Positions 44,277-54,817 of a DNA stretch of 64,000 nt are shown piece by piece. Below the pieces are notes generated by a model. It was not told the DNA's origin, searched no databases, and saw nothing but the letters and a program-made list of their open reading frames with translations. Positions within the stretch are counted from its first letter, which is position 1, and each line of letters opens with the position of its first letter. The translations under genes and the position numbers were made by a program. The stretch comes from Alternaria dauci (taxonomy: Eukaryota; Ascomycota; Dothideomycetes; Pleosporales; Pleosporaceae), in the NCBI RefSeq assembly GCF_042100115.1, contig NC_091273.1:4402001-4466000 (forward strand), given 5' to 3'.

Positions 44277-44936
44277 GTGGGAGAGATGATAGACCATTGG
44301 CTTGGTGTTTGGGTAATGGTGTCTGGTGTCTTTTCCCCTCTTCCTACCCCCTTTCCCATTTTGACTTCGACGTTATACCTATAGGCCCCTTTGCTCTGCA
44401 TCAAATTTGCCATCTCGCGATGCATGTATATCTTAGACATAATACATATATAATCTTGCCATTGACATCACAAGCGCGGGACACTTGTTGTAAATCAATC
44501 CTACAGGTCAGCCAACGATGTAGCAGCGCGGTACGTCACGCGAATCTCTAGATAAGCAAACACGCACGACCTGCTTGTGAAGGAATAATAGTAATCGTTT
44601 GCATTCGAAAACCTCCCATTTTGCCCAATGAAGAGAAAATCAAGGCGCACTCCGTACCGCCATCAAGTAAAATCGGCGCATGTCTGAAGACTTTTTCTTT
44701 CGCCAATACGCCGCTGAACGCCCTTGTCATGCCTCCACGTCTTGCTCATCTCCCGCGACATCACACCTCGCGTATCCAGCTATCTCGCACGCCACATCAT
44801 CACCACGCATCGCTGCCCATTGTGTGTGTGTGTAATACCATTGATTATCCATGTTTGAAGCGCTTAGTTCTTCTCGGCGACCATGTTCTCTGTACCCATA
44901 GTTAGCTCTGATTTCCCCTAGTACATGTACCCCGTT
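44277..44936. other. convergent intergenic, 660 bp
   Basis: 3' regions of acetoacetyl-CoA synthetase (plus) and NOP10 (minus). Includes a short (GT)n run near 44822-44833. No gene was seen. Confidence 0.5.
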
Positions 44937-45146
44937 CTAGGGCTCATGAATATTCCTCAACATACTCTGCTGTGTCAAAAGCAGTCCGTAGCGCTTCTTG
45001 ATGGTGACCCTGTGCCTCGAGTACTTGTCGTCGGGAGAGAAACGGGCGGGATGCGCGCTCTTGCTGACTTCGCCATCGATGACCTTCTTCAGCGTGTAGA
45101 TGCGCTTGGCCGGGTTCGCCGGGTCGGGAATGTACATGAGATGCAT
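44937..45146 (-). CDS. NOP10: H/ACA snoRNP subunit Nop10
   Basis: A single exon of 69 residues. It begins MHLMYIPDP and continues [33 protein letters not shown] and [14 protein letters not shown], which is the nearly invariant Nop10 sequence. The eukaryotic family normally ends near GLLxTQ at about 60-65 residues, so a short tail ([10 protein letters not shown]) is extra. Nop10 is a core subunit, with Cbf5, Gar1 and Nhp2, of the H/ACA particles that guide pseudouridylation of rRNA and snRNA in the nucleolus. A second in-frame ATG (Met4) is possible, but MHLMY is the usual start. It is divergent from LCL2 across 453 bp. Confidence 0.95.
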   Translation of the reverse strand: MHLMYIPDPANPAKRIYTLKKVIDGEVSKSAHPARFSPDDKYSRHRVTIKKRYGLLLTQQSMLRNIHEP

Positions 45147-45599
45147 GCTGTGGCAATGTCAGTCTGCGACTCTTTCTCGTCTGCCCAGTGTCGTGCTAGC
45201 TGTGGTCGCGCGGCATGCGCGTTCACAGCGCAAGAGGGGGTAGAGTTGACTAACGTGTTGGTAATAGAGGTGCTTAAGATTTACAGTCTAGGATGCGTGC
45301 TGGGCGAGCGAATGTAATGGGTAAAGGGGGGTGTTGTCGGCGCGTAGGATAGATAAGTTTCGCGATGTCGAAAGCTCGAATATTCCAGCGGAGTTTTTTG
45401 CGGACCACCGAGCTCTGGGTTTCCGCCAAGCCAACCACCCACCACACCCCTGCCACACGACTTTACCTTGTTTGGCCTGTTTGCATCGATTGGGCCCAAA
45501 ACCTCCACATCATCCACTTTCCGCATGCCGCATACCGTGTACTGAACCTCACCTATTGTCTTGTGGTTGTCGCATACGTTTTTCACGTCTACAGAAAAC
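45147..45599. promoter_or_regulatory. divergent promoter interval, NOP10 / LCL2
   Basis: 453 bp between start codons. Pyrimidine-rich runs (CCACCCACCACACCCC-like) occur on the LCL2 side around 45420-45460. No unambiguous TATA element. Confidence 0.45.
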
Positions 45600-46097
45600 A
45601 TGGCGCGGTTCCAAATCATCCTTGCGGTCCTCGCATCCTTTGTATGGTGCTCGAGCGCGCAATTTGGCTTCTTCGATCAGATGTTTGGCGGTGGAGGCGG
45701 ACAGCAACATCAGGAGGCACAGAACGTGAGGAGCGACAGTAGCTGGTATCAGGCACAATACGAGGGCGGTACGTTACTCTGTTCCTTGTCCACCTACCGC
45801 ATCCTCGACCCTCGCTACCCGCCTACAACACGTCTATCGCACATGTTCAGCAACTACATCTCATGATGAGACACTCATATTCACCGCTAACGCTCCATGA
45901 CAGCACAATGCTCTCACTACCTATGCCCCGGCACCCTTTCCTGCGTCCACTTCCCGCACCATTGCCCCTGCGCCTGGGAAAATGTAGAGGATAAAGTCGA
46001 GCTCGGCGACGGCATCGCCATCTGTGGCAGCAAGGGAGGATGGGTCAAGGGCGAGTTTGGAAAGAAGGTCGAGTTGGCCAGGAAAGGCCTGCTATAA
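45600..46097 (+). CDS. LCL2: Lcl2-like small secretory protein (long chronological lifespan protein 2)
   Basis: Two exons, 45600-45768 and 45904-46097, give 120 residues; the GT-AG intron is 135 bp. The signal peptide [20 protein letters not shown] is followed by [18 protein letters not shown], the family hallmark. [10 protein letters not shown] joins across the intron to [20 protein letters not shown], then [17 protein letters not shown], and the ending is [11 protein letters not shown]. Six or more conserved cysteines suggest disulphide bonds in the ER lumen. Lcl2 is linked genetically to lifespan and probably to ER protein quality control in yeast; its biochemical activity is not established. 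Length and ends are normal for the family. Confidence 0.93.
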
Positions 46098-46350
46098 GAG
46101 ATGATGCATCAGGATCACCATACAAGATGGAGCATACATGATTAGGGCCGGCGATTAAAGGCTAGGTTGCGCAGAGCTGCTTCGAGCAGACATGAAGGAC
46201 ATGAGCATCACTTGCAACATACTATACGGCAAGCGGGAGGACTTGTGAAGAGGCTGGAGTTGGGCCGAACAGGCCAGGTCATGAATTCATCACATCGCCA
46301 ATATATCAATACCAATAACGCCTGTACTATGCAGCGAGTGCCCCATCCCA

Positions 46351-49300
46351 TCATCTCTTGACATATTTATACCGATACGCCTGTTTCCCATCCTTTGCCT
46401 CTCTCTCTTCATCAACACCAACCTCTTCTCTCCCCCACTGCCTCATCAGCACTTTGCCAAGCAGCTTCTTCTCTTCCTCTAGCTCCCTAACACTCTCGGT
46501 CCACTGACCATCACGCTTGCCCACCACTGTCTTAGCCTTCTCCTTCATGAGTTTACTGAGTAGAGTGGCTAACTTCTCATCCATTTGCTTGTTGATAGCA
46601 TCGTTTTCAGCGGCTTGGTTTGCAAGGCGGGTCTCGAGGGCTGCGTTCTCGGAGCGAAGACTAGAGAGCTGGGCTTCTAGGGCGGCTATTGTGTCTTGAG
46701 ACGGGGATGTAGATGATGCTTTGAGGGCCTTGTTGTCCTTGCGAAGGGTGGAGAGTTCGGATTTGAGGGTCTTTGTCTCAGAGACTTGCTTGCGGATGAT
46801 GTCGCGGAGGTTAGCGATTTCGCTATCCTTTGCGTTTGTCTCAGTTGCAGATGTTGAGATGGTAGTGTCGTCGTCTGTCTCCTCTTCAAACTTGGCAGCT
46901 GCGGCCGCGCGGAGCCTTTCTACGTCTTCTTTGGCCCGCTTGAGGTCTTTAGCAAGACTCCTCTTCTCGGTACGCTCTTGCTCGAGCACGGCACCGGCTT
47001 TGCGTACAGCATCCTCTGCCTTGTCGCGGACATCATCCATCATAGCCTCGTGTCCTTCTATCATGTCTTCGTGTTGGTCACGCAACTCCTTGTACTTGTT
47101 CTCTGCTTCAAGCTTGAGCTCCTTCATCCTGTTGAGCTTCCTCTCGACGTCAGTCACGCGGCGATCTGCCTCGGCGCGAGCATCTTGCAGACGATCATTG
47201 GCATCTTCTAGGTCTTGTTCAAAGCGTTCTGCGTCAGCTCGTGCTTTGGCACTTTCACGATGAGCCTCTGCAAGCTGCTGGCGAAGATTCGTGTTGCCCG
47301 TCTCAAGGCTTTGTAGTCGACCCTGGGCTGTATTCAAACGTTGCTCAGCGTGCTGTTGCGATTCAACATAAGAGGAGAACTCTTGTTCCTTCGCGGACAG
47401 ATCGGACTGAGCAGATCGCAGTTGAGACTGCAAGGACCTTATGCGCGCCTCGAGCTCTGCTACCTGAGGAGTGTGTTCATCGTTCGCAGTAATTCCGATA
47501 TGAGGACGCTCTAGTTGAGATTCTAGGGACTTGGCATATCTTTGCAGAGCGGCTGTACTCTGCAGTTGTTGGTCTTTCGCAGCTAGGTCTGCAAGCGCAG
47601 ACGCAAGCTGCGTTTCAAGAGAACCGACACGCATCTCCAGAGCACTTGTATTCGACCGATGCTGTTCCTTTGTGGTGCTTTCTGCGCGGGCGGCTTCGAG
47701 TTGCGATTGAAGATCTCTCACGCGAGTCTCCAGATCACCTGTACGACAAGGATCCTGGTCCGTCGCCGTGAGGTCCCTTCGTGCAGTCTCCAGCTCGGAC
47801 TGCAGAGTGCGGAGCCGGGAGTTGAGATCGAGATTCGTATGAAACAGCTGCTGCTTAGCTGCCACATCGGCATGCGAGCATTCCACTTCAAATTTGGCAG
47901 CTTGGAGTTGGCCTTCCAACTCGGCAATACGGGCTGTGTGGCGTTGAGCTTTGGCCTCGACAGCGGAATGCATTTCGTCTCTTCTTCGAGCCTCCTCACG
48001 AGCTGCCTTGGCGTCAGATGTAGCCGTTTCGAGGCTGGACTGCAAAGCGTTTGCTCGCGCTTGGACCGAAGAGAGTTGCTCGGTCAACAACAGACGCTCC
48101 TTTTCGGCATCCTCAATACCATGTCCGGCTTCGTGTAGTTGCGTCTCCTTCAGGTCGTGAAGTTCACGCTCATGTATCTGCCGTACCTGTGCCAGCTCTG
48201 CTTGGACTTCCTCTAGCTTCTGGTCCTTGTCTTCGATCTCTTCGGTAAGTTGTCGTTTCGATTCTTCGAGAGATTTCCGCTGCCGTTCAAACTCTTCGAG
48301 CATGGTCTCCAGCTTGTTGAGATTTTGGAGGCGCATCTCTTCTCCAAACTCATGCATTCTGGCCTCCAACGCATCCTCTCGCGCCTTCATGTCGGCATCC
48401 GCAGCTGCGCGAGCTGCTTCATGATCTGCACGTTGCTGTTCCAGGTTTTTCTCTAGGCTTGACAGCTTTTCCTTATGCTTGTAGTTGTCGTTGCGTGTGC
48501 TCTCGAGCTCCGAGCGGGTATACGATAGGATCGTCTCAAGTTCGGTGATGCGCGATCGCGAAATAGACTCTTGCTCTTCGAGACGTTGTTGCAACTCTGC
48601 GATCTTATTCCGAGCCACATCCTGCTCACTTGTATCGATGATGGCCGAGGTGTGCCGTATGACCGTTTCTTGGGTAGGCTTGCGCGGTGTATCGTAGTCC
48701 TCGACGGTGGGTTGTAGAGATCGCGCTTTTGGGGGCGAGGATCGTGGAACCTGGAGATAGCTATGTCTTGGTGCATGTAGCGGCGTTCCCGCGATGGCGC
48801 CCTCCATCTCCGTGTCTGGCAGATTGCTGAGAAAACTCCGGACCTTCTCTTCATTTTCCATAGACCGTTCAGATGCTGGTATGCTGTGCTGGCGCTCATT
48901 CTTTGTGCCGTTCGCGCGCCTCGTAGGGGAAGTGGTACGAGATCGACTCTTCCTCCGCTGTTCGGTGTCCTCCACCACGACAGCCGGCTCGCCCACTTCA
49001 GTTGCCTGCCTACTCTCACTACCATCTTGTATAGCGTCCATTCTTATCACGGGTCGTTTTGTGTTGGCTTCTTTTCGCGATTTGATCTGCGCCAGCGGCA
49101 GATCTGCCGTCATCCAGTAGGTCATGTTCATGGTGAAGTCTTCGGGCCCTTCAATCTCGCTTGTGTCTACGTGATCGACAGGCGGTTGGTTGTGATCCTC
49201 GAGTTCGGTAGACTCGAATGTGGAATTGAGGCCCAGAGCATCGAGATCCATTTCATACTGTGATCCATCTTGGGACGGGCGACGCGCTGGACTGCGTTGA

Positions 49301-49353
49301 GGCGACTGGAAGCGCGTGGGGCTGGCCGTATACGATGAATGTGTTCGTACCAT
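46351..49353 (-). CDS. long coiled-coil protein, possible spindle-pole/MTOC component
   Basis: A single exon of 1000 residues. The first 270 are disordered and Ser/Pro/Arg-rich (ASPTRFQSPQRSPARRPS), except for one conserved-looking block, EGPEDFTMNMTYWMTADL. From about 250 to 960 the chain is almost continuous heptad-repeat coiled coil (for example IAELQQRLEEQESISR, LTEEIEDKDQKLEEVQAEL). It contains four or more imperfect repeats of the type RxLQSxLxxAxxDLxAKxQ in 500-680. It ends with a short ordered tail (RELEEEKKLLGKVLMRQWG ... YRYKYVKR) that is probably the functional anchor. Architecture fits microtubule-organising-centre or septal-pore scaffold proteins of filamentous fungi; I cannot name the orthologue with confidence. 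Myosin/SMC-tail similarity would be compositional only. Confidence 0.85.
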   Translation of the reverse strand: MVRTHSSYTASPTRFQSPQRSPARRPSQDGSQYEMDLDALGLNSTFESTELEDHNQPPVDHVDTSEIEGPEDFTMNMTYWMTADLPLAQIKSRKEANTKRPVIRMDAIQDGSESRQATEVGEPAVVVEDTEQRRKSRSRTTSPTRRANGTKNERQHSIPASERSMENEEKVRSFLSNLPDTEMEGAIAGTPLHAPRHSYLQVPRSSPPKARSLQPTVEDYDTPRKPTQETVIRHTSAIIDTSEQDVARNKIAELQQRLEEQESISRSRITELETILSYTRSELESTRNDNYKHKEKLSSLEKNLEQQRADHEAARAAADADMKAREDALEARMHEFGEEMRLQNLNKLETMLEEFERQRKSLEESKRQLTEEIEDKDQKLEEVQAELAQVRQIHERELHDLKETQLHEAGHGIEDAEKERLLLTEQLSSVQARANALQSSLETATSDAKAAREEARRRDEMHSAVEAKAQRHTARIAELEGQLQAAKFEVECSHADVAAKQQLFHTNLDLNSRLRTLQSELETARRDLTATDQDPCRTGDLETRVRDLQSQLEAARAESTTKEQHRSNTSALEMRVGSLETQLASALADLAAKDQQLQSTAALQRYAKSLESQLERPHIGITANDEHTPQVAELEARIRSLQSQLRSAQSDLSAKEQEFSSYVESQQHAEQRLNTAQGRLQSLETGNTNLRQQLAEAHRESAKARADAERFEQDLEDANDRLQDARAEADRRVTDVERKLNRMKELKLEAENKYKELRDQHEDMIEGHEAMMDDVRDKAEDAVRKAGAVLEQERTEKRSLAKDLKRAKEDVERLRAAAAAKFEEETDDDTTISTSATETNAKDSEIANLRDIIRKQVSETKTLKSELSTLRKDNKALKASSTSPSQDTIAALEAQLSSLRSENAALETRLANQAAENDAINKQMDEKLATLLSKLMKEKAKTVVGKRDGQWTESVRELEEEKKLLGKVLMRQWGREEVGVDEEREAKDGKQAYRYKYVKR

Positions 49354-52300
49354 GGTTGGTATATGCGACTATGAACAGGGCGCGTCGCCGTGTCGTGATA
49401 CTGGATACCGATAAGAATTGTGATGCCCGTGTCTGTTTGTTGTGGTAACGCGATTACATCCTGTCACACGAGTCAAACGGCCATGCACAGACCATCACCA
49501 CGATTCATATCAGATTCCTTTGAAAGCAATGCTGCTGTGTCCATCAACAATCCCTTTGCGCATCAAAGTGTATGAGATCTGATGGACAATCTTCAATGCG
49601 TCAGTCCCGAGAATTGAGCAAGTTGATAGCTGATCATATCATGGACCGAACCACTTTCATCTATACATCCTTTCCACCAATGGCCTAGGTAATCACATCT
49701 CCCGTACAGAGAATCTCATACTGGTTCAACCGGCTGATCATATTCCTCACTCAGTTGCTACACGCTCAGAGTCAAGCACTTTATTTTAGCCAAATATCGT
49801 GCGAGTGCGAATGCGTATAGGAATGAGCAGAACAGTCAACCGGAAGTCAATGTCATGACAACGTAGGCTGCGCCAAAAATGGGTAACGGCTTCTCAGAAC
49901 GTACTGTCTTCTAACAGGGCTACGCTGGTGTCTTTCAACATGATGGTATCTTAACCGCAAGATATGACGTTTCGAAAGCCACGCTGGGATGTCGGAATGT
50001 CCAATAACCCCGCAAAGGTGAAGGACGCAGTGAAAAGGGGATGAAGTTTTCAAACCGTCTGCTCCGTACTAGAGAAGCTAGTCGCAGGCCCATGGCTGAC
50101 TGTGCAACCCCATCAGATGTACGAGATCCCCAAAATGCGTCTTTGATGTCGTGATTCTACGCCCTTCTCACACCCAGTGTGGCACTGCACAGCAAGACAA
50201 TTCCACCGAGTGGACTCTAGTGCCCAGGCAGTCGGAGCAAAGATTGCTTCTCATTCTCTGTTGGACGAAGTTGGCTCTTGTCGGATGGCTTATCGGTCGC
50301 GCTTCGTTTGGTGATCATTTGCTGGAGTCGCAGTCCATGATCGGTCATGGTTCGTATATGTAATGAGCCGATTGCGGTCACCGTGCTCCAGTCACGGCCA
50401 CTAGAGTCGAGCTCGAGTTCCGAGCTGCCGCGTTGGACAGTAAAGATAGCACAGAGATCGCATTATCTCTAGATGCAGTGCGACCACATTGCTGTCAAGC
50501 GGCACTCCATAATCGTATTGTGCAATGTCTTGTGCGAGGTATCGTCAGCCTTGATAGGCGGCCCTGATGTCTTGCAGGCTACCTATATCGAATTCAATGT
50601 CTTACCGTTAAACTCCATGTCATGCATGGCGGACGGTGTGCCGGCTTCCGTCGAGCGTAGGAAGGATAACAGCAAACATCGCAATCTGCAGGGAAGACGG
50701 ATGAGTTGGCGAGGGGCAAGAGGACCAGACACAGTAAGAATGTGAGCAGCCCCCCCCACGCGTGTGATTCGAAGCGTCTCTCGCGCAAGCTTGTTTAATG
50801 TGCGTGCTGCGTATGCGGCGTCCGCTTGTGGGTCCGGGATGCTGAACCGAGAGGGGTCCTGCAGACGACATCATCGCATGGAGGTGATATCGGCCAATTC
50901 CGAGCTCGACGATACGATGACCCACCTTGTTGACGCTGCTCTCCCGAGCTGCGGGTAGCCGTTCGTCCTCTAGACTCGCGTGCACGTCATTGCGAGGGGG
51001 TCCAGTGAAGGTACAGTCGTCGAAGGACACGATGCACGGGCGGAATGGCAGACGATGCGGGGTATGCGCCTCTTTAGTTACACGACAGCGCGCACCAGGG
51101 TACTGGTCGCTCTGACATTCATCGCCGACCTCTTGTCTATGCTTGAGCAGTGCCGACTGCGGGGACTGGTGGTAGTGTGTGCGCGTATCGCGACGTGGAG
51201 CAAAGAGTGATAGTCAATCAGGGTCCGGTCGACAGCGGCGGCTATGCTCGGCTTCCCGCTCAGGGACAAAAGGCAACACTGCATGCATACACGCAATCAT
51301 ACCTCTCCTGCAATACCCATGGACTCGGTGGAGCTACCATCCCATGTGCTTGCTGATGGGGCCAGGGACTGCACATGCGCAGCTCATGCTGAGAGGCATG
51401 GCGTTTGTCATTTGTGTGAAAATCAAAGGACGTGTGATCGTTTTCAAAAGGCCCTCTCCAAGAGTCTGCCCGTCGGCGCCATGAAAACATTGTCGAGAAC
51501 GCGGTGCAACTCTGGTAGTGTTGCTGGCGTCGATCAGGTACCCTCAAGCACAAGAGAGAATGGGTGCAGGCCGGATTGCATGTTGCAGCAGGCGGGCATG
51601 AGTGCTGGTGGTTGGCCTGGAGCACGGACAATCCCGAGGTCTGCTTGCAGCTCACAGAGTTGGTGCATGACACCAGCAACAAAGGGATAGACTGTTGTGG
51701 CTGGCTCTGACGTCCCATCCGCATACCGACGCTGACTCGACCTCCTCGCTGACTGTTGCTGGCCGCCGGCCAAAGAGGCCATTTCCCAGCATTATGGCCG
51801 CGCTGTCGTGGAAAATTCTCGGGCTGTCTCTTCGAGTCACCACACTCGGCACATATCTCTACTAGCGTTCGACTCACATAAAACGTTGATGCTTCCTAGC
51901 AACCACGGATCCACCCCACCAGCACCCACAGCTGTCCTTGGATACGTCGACTATCTTCCGATCGGATACCGTCCCACGCCTTCGCAGTAGACGTCAGCAG
52001 CAGCAGTAGCAGCATCCGCTCTACGCGCAGGACCGATTCTTGCGTCCAGCCATCATCTCAGTGTTCATTGCCGTCGAGTGTGCCACCCCACGCGCCCAGC
52101 TCGCCCCGCGCATTGCGCACGCTGCCCTGAAAACCAACTTTAGGGTTCACCCATCTGCCATCCACGAGCCTCACAGCCAATTAGACAAGGGTCACCTGCA
52201 TTGATCCCCACGCTGCATCTCTTACCCCAGACTCACGGCATTCCGTCCCAAGTAAGCCACGCCTCAAAGTCACATACAGCGGCTTCCACACAGTGCCCTG

Positions 52301-52970
52301 CCATTGTGTCACTTTCACGCATGCCATCGGTCCGCAGCTGAATCGGTACGATTGCTCACAGCACCTTTGTGCCATATACACTCTCGGTATCCAGGCACTA
52401 CACATCCCATTTCTCAGCTTCACATACCCAGTTAGTGGGATGAATTTCGGCTTCAAGAACAATACTTCGCACTGGCCTGTTGGACAAGAACACATCAACC
52501 GATAGCCTGGTCAGCTCCCCCGCATTTTTATCTGGGCCTGCATATCGTCATTACTTCCCAAAAGTCTCGGAACAACGATAAGCTTGCTTTTTCTTCTACC
52601 AATACTGTTCCTGGAGGCTCCACAGACCCTCTAGCAAGCCTTGTCAAACCGACTTACCGAATCGGAAACGAGTCCCGCACCCAGCTACCCACGGCACGCG
52701 AGCCATCGTCATCGAGAACGCCTATTCTTATCTCATCTTTGTAGCACGTAATGGACTCATCTTTGACACTCCTCAGTGCCAACATCCGAATTCTTGTACG
52801 TGGGCTTTCTCTTCCTCATGCGCCTTGCTGCATTGCATGGTAGCAAAAGTGTCCGTGTCTTACACCGAAGGGTGCCTTGGTGGCGGGTCCTTCATGCACG
52901 ACATTCGGAAGGGCAACTCTTATAATTTGCCTCCCACACAAAATTTTCTCTTCCATGGACATCAGCTAAC
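49354..52970. other. long interval without recognisable genes, 3.6 kb
   Basis: Between the divergent coiled-coil gene and the CASTOR-like gene. The longest ORF (205 residues, 51260-51877 minus) is antisense to several others and has no domain or compositional sign of a gene. 52.0-52.9 kb is rich in pyrimidines and short CCA/CAC runs, which would suit a long 5' UTR or promoter of the CASTOR-like gene. No tRNA, rRNA, transposon remnant or tandem repeat was noticed. A C8 tract lies near 50750. Confidence 0.5.
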
Positions 52971-54173
52971 ATGATCACCTTCAAGGACACTCAACTTGCT
53001 CTGATACATATTCCGCTGCATCTGTATCGCAACTTTCTCCAGTCGATTCTTCAACTAGTACTGCCCAATGCAACGCGCAAGGCCTTCGGGAACGGCTCTG
53101 GTGCCGTGCAGCCTCCGAAAGGCTGGCCTTGCGAGCATCCCTTTGTGAATATCTCCATCACGCCAGTCGAGTGCTCCATAGTATGCTCAAGGACACGTGC
53201 TAGTGAACTGTTTGTGCCTGTTCTCAATTTGTTGGATGCTGAGTCAAGAGAATCCGTCAGTATCACTGCAGATGACTTCGTCGTAATGCAAGTCGATGGT
53301 GAAGGACTTGATGCAGGTCAACGCGTCTTGGAGCTGACGAGTCCTCTCGCTCTGGCCGGAATGTGAGTAGAAATCGCCGTGGAGAGTACACAAGGCTGAC
53401 TTTGTTCTAGTCCCATCTTCTTCATCACCACGTACTTCTCCGACTACATTCTTGTCCCTTTGCGGCATCGATCACAGGTCGTACAGGCACTAGAGGAACG
53501 TGGTTTCCAGTTTGAAAAGGACACTTCCTCATACGTCAACTCGTTCCAACATGGCCGCAAACACTCAGCCGGGTCACTAGAAGTTCAACCGCCCAGCACC
53601 CCACCGCCGACCACTATATCCGAGCTCCAAACCAGGACCTTTGCAACGCTCAAGCGCCGAAGTATCGTCCCTACAGTGGATTCCAGTATCCGGCTCGTTC
53701 AGTGTGCCGGTCGCCGGGATAGCGCAAATGGTATGAACCAAGCTCGAAACCGCAACAGCATGACGACTGCCGCCGACGACGCACTCCATCTTGGTCTCGT
53801 AAAATGCCTCATCACTCAACCATATCCGAAATTTTTATCCCTCACGCTAACTGACACCGAATCGGCGGCATTGCTATTCGACCACACTCTACTGCCGCAT
53901 TTTGCGCAAGATACTCTCCTCGGCTCAAGAGATGAGTTTCTGACGCCCATCACACTGGATCTGCGGGATTTGCCAATGGAAAGCACCGGCATTGTGTGTG
54001 GTGTAGCCGGCAGATTGGTTGGCGAAACGACAGGACAACTGGAGAATCCAGTCGAGATGAGCTATCTGAGTACCGCGCGTGCCGGAACGGTCATGGTAGC
54101 TGAAGAGGAACTGGACCGCGCACTCTTCGCTCTGCGCGGTGCTGAAAATGGGGTGTCAAACTCAGACGAGTAG
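52971..54173 (+). CDS. CASTOR/GATS-like ACT-domain protein
   Basis: Two exons, 52971-53362 and 53411-54173, give 384 residues; the intron is 48 bp, GTGAGT...TTCTAG. Conserved blocks run across the junction: TQLALIHIPLHLYRNFLQ, HPFVNISITPVECSIVCSR, then DDFVVMQVDGEGLDAGQRVL and SPLALAGI joined to PIFFITTYFSDYILVP. A second half has TTISELQTRTFATLKRRSI, LHLGLVKCLITQPYPKFL, and ITLDLRDLPMESTGIVCGVAG. Tandem ACT-type folds with the SPLALAG and FFITTYFSDYILVP signatures match the CASTOR/GATS family. Animal members of that family bind arginine and regulate TORC1 via GATOR2. Whether fungal homologues sense arginine is unknown to me. A Ser/Thr/Pro-rich linker separates the halves. Upstream exons are possible, but the start fits the family. 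Confidence 0.88.
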
Positions 54174-54817
54174 TTGTGCGCTGGACATGCAAGCGCGGCA
54201 TAGTCTTCTGACATGCTCTGAGGCGCAGGAAGGTCGCTTGATTCAGCCGAGTATAAACCTTTCCCTTTCCATTCGGCTTTCGTCGGCTCTTTCTTCGCTC
54301 TAGTAAGAAAGGTCGCGTGGGTATGTGCACGTAGCTGTCATAGTGCTAGGCGATAGCATCAAAAAGTTGTCTTTCGTGTTTACGTATGAAGAGTCCATCA
54401 CGTATGCGGCGCGACCTCTGTGCACTAGGTTTGGTTGGTGCAAGTAGCGTGGTCCTGCGTGTGCTTCAAGGCATGAACATCCTGTCGCTTCAGCTCTCTA
54501 CATCTGTCCTGCGTATCGTTGCCATGTACGACAGTGTAACTTGAGTTTCGCGTCTCTGTTGATTACATGGCCTGTTCTGTGAAACGCTTGAGAATTGATG
54601 CAGCCACCTGTTCTGTACCAATCATGATGGAGAAGCCATTTTGGCCCCCACTGCGGCTGAACACCTAATGTCGTTCAGCTCTAACGCGTCGCAACATGTC
54701 TCAATTTTATGCTACCCCGATTATTGAGCGGACCTTCCACTGTCAACGTCTCCGTCTTCGGTTCAGATTCGCTGCAAACATACCCAGAAAACCTCCCCCA
54801 AACCCCCCACTACGGTT
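54174..54817. other. intergenic, 644 bp
   Basis: 3' region of the CASTOR-like gene and promoter of the CorA-like gene. The frame of the latter is open back to about 54730, but the only ATG in that stretch is at 54818. A missing upstream exon is possible. Confidence 0.5.

Noticed and set aside
51260..51877. 205-residue minus-strand ORF in the empty interval
   Set aside because: It overlaps four other ORFs on both strands, has no domain, signal or conserved-looking block, and has Ser/Arg/Cys composition typical of random GC-rich frames.
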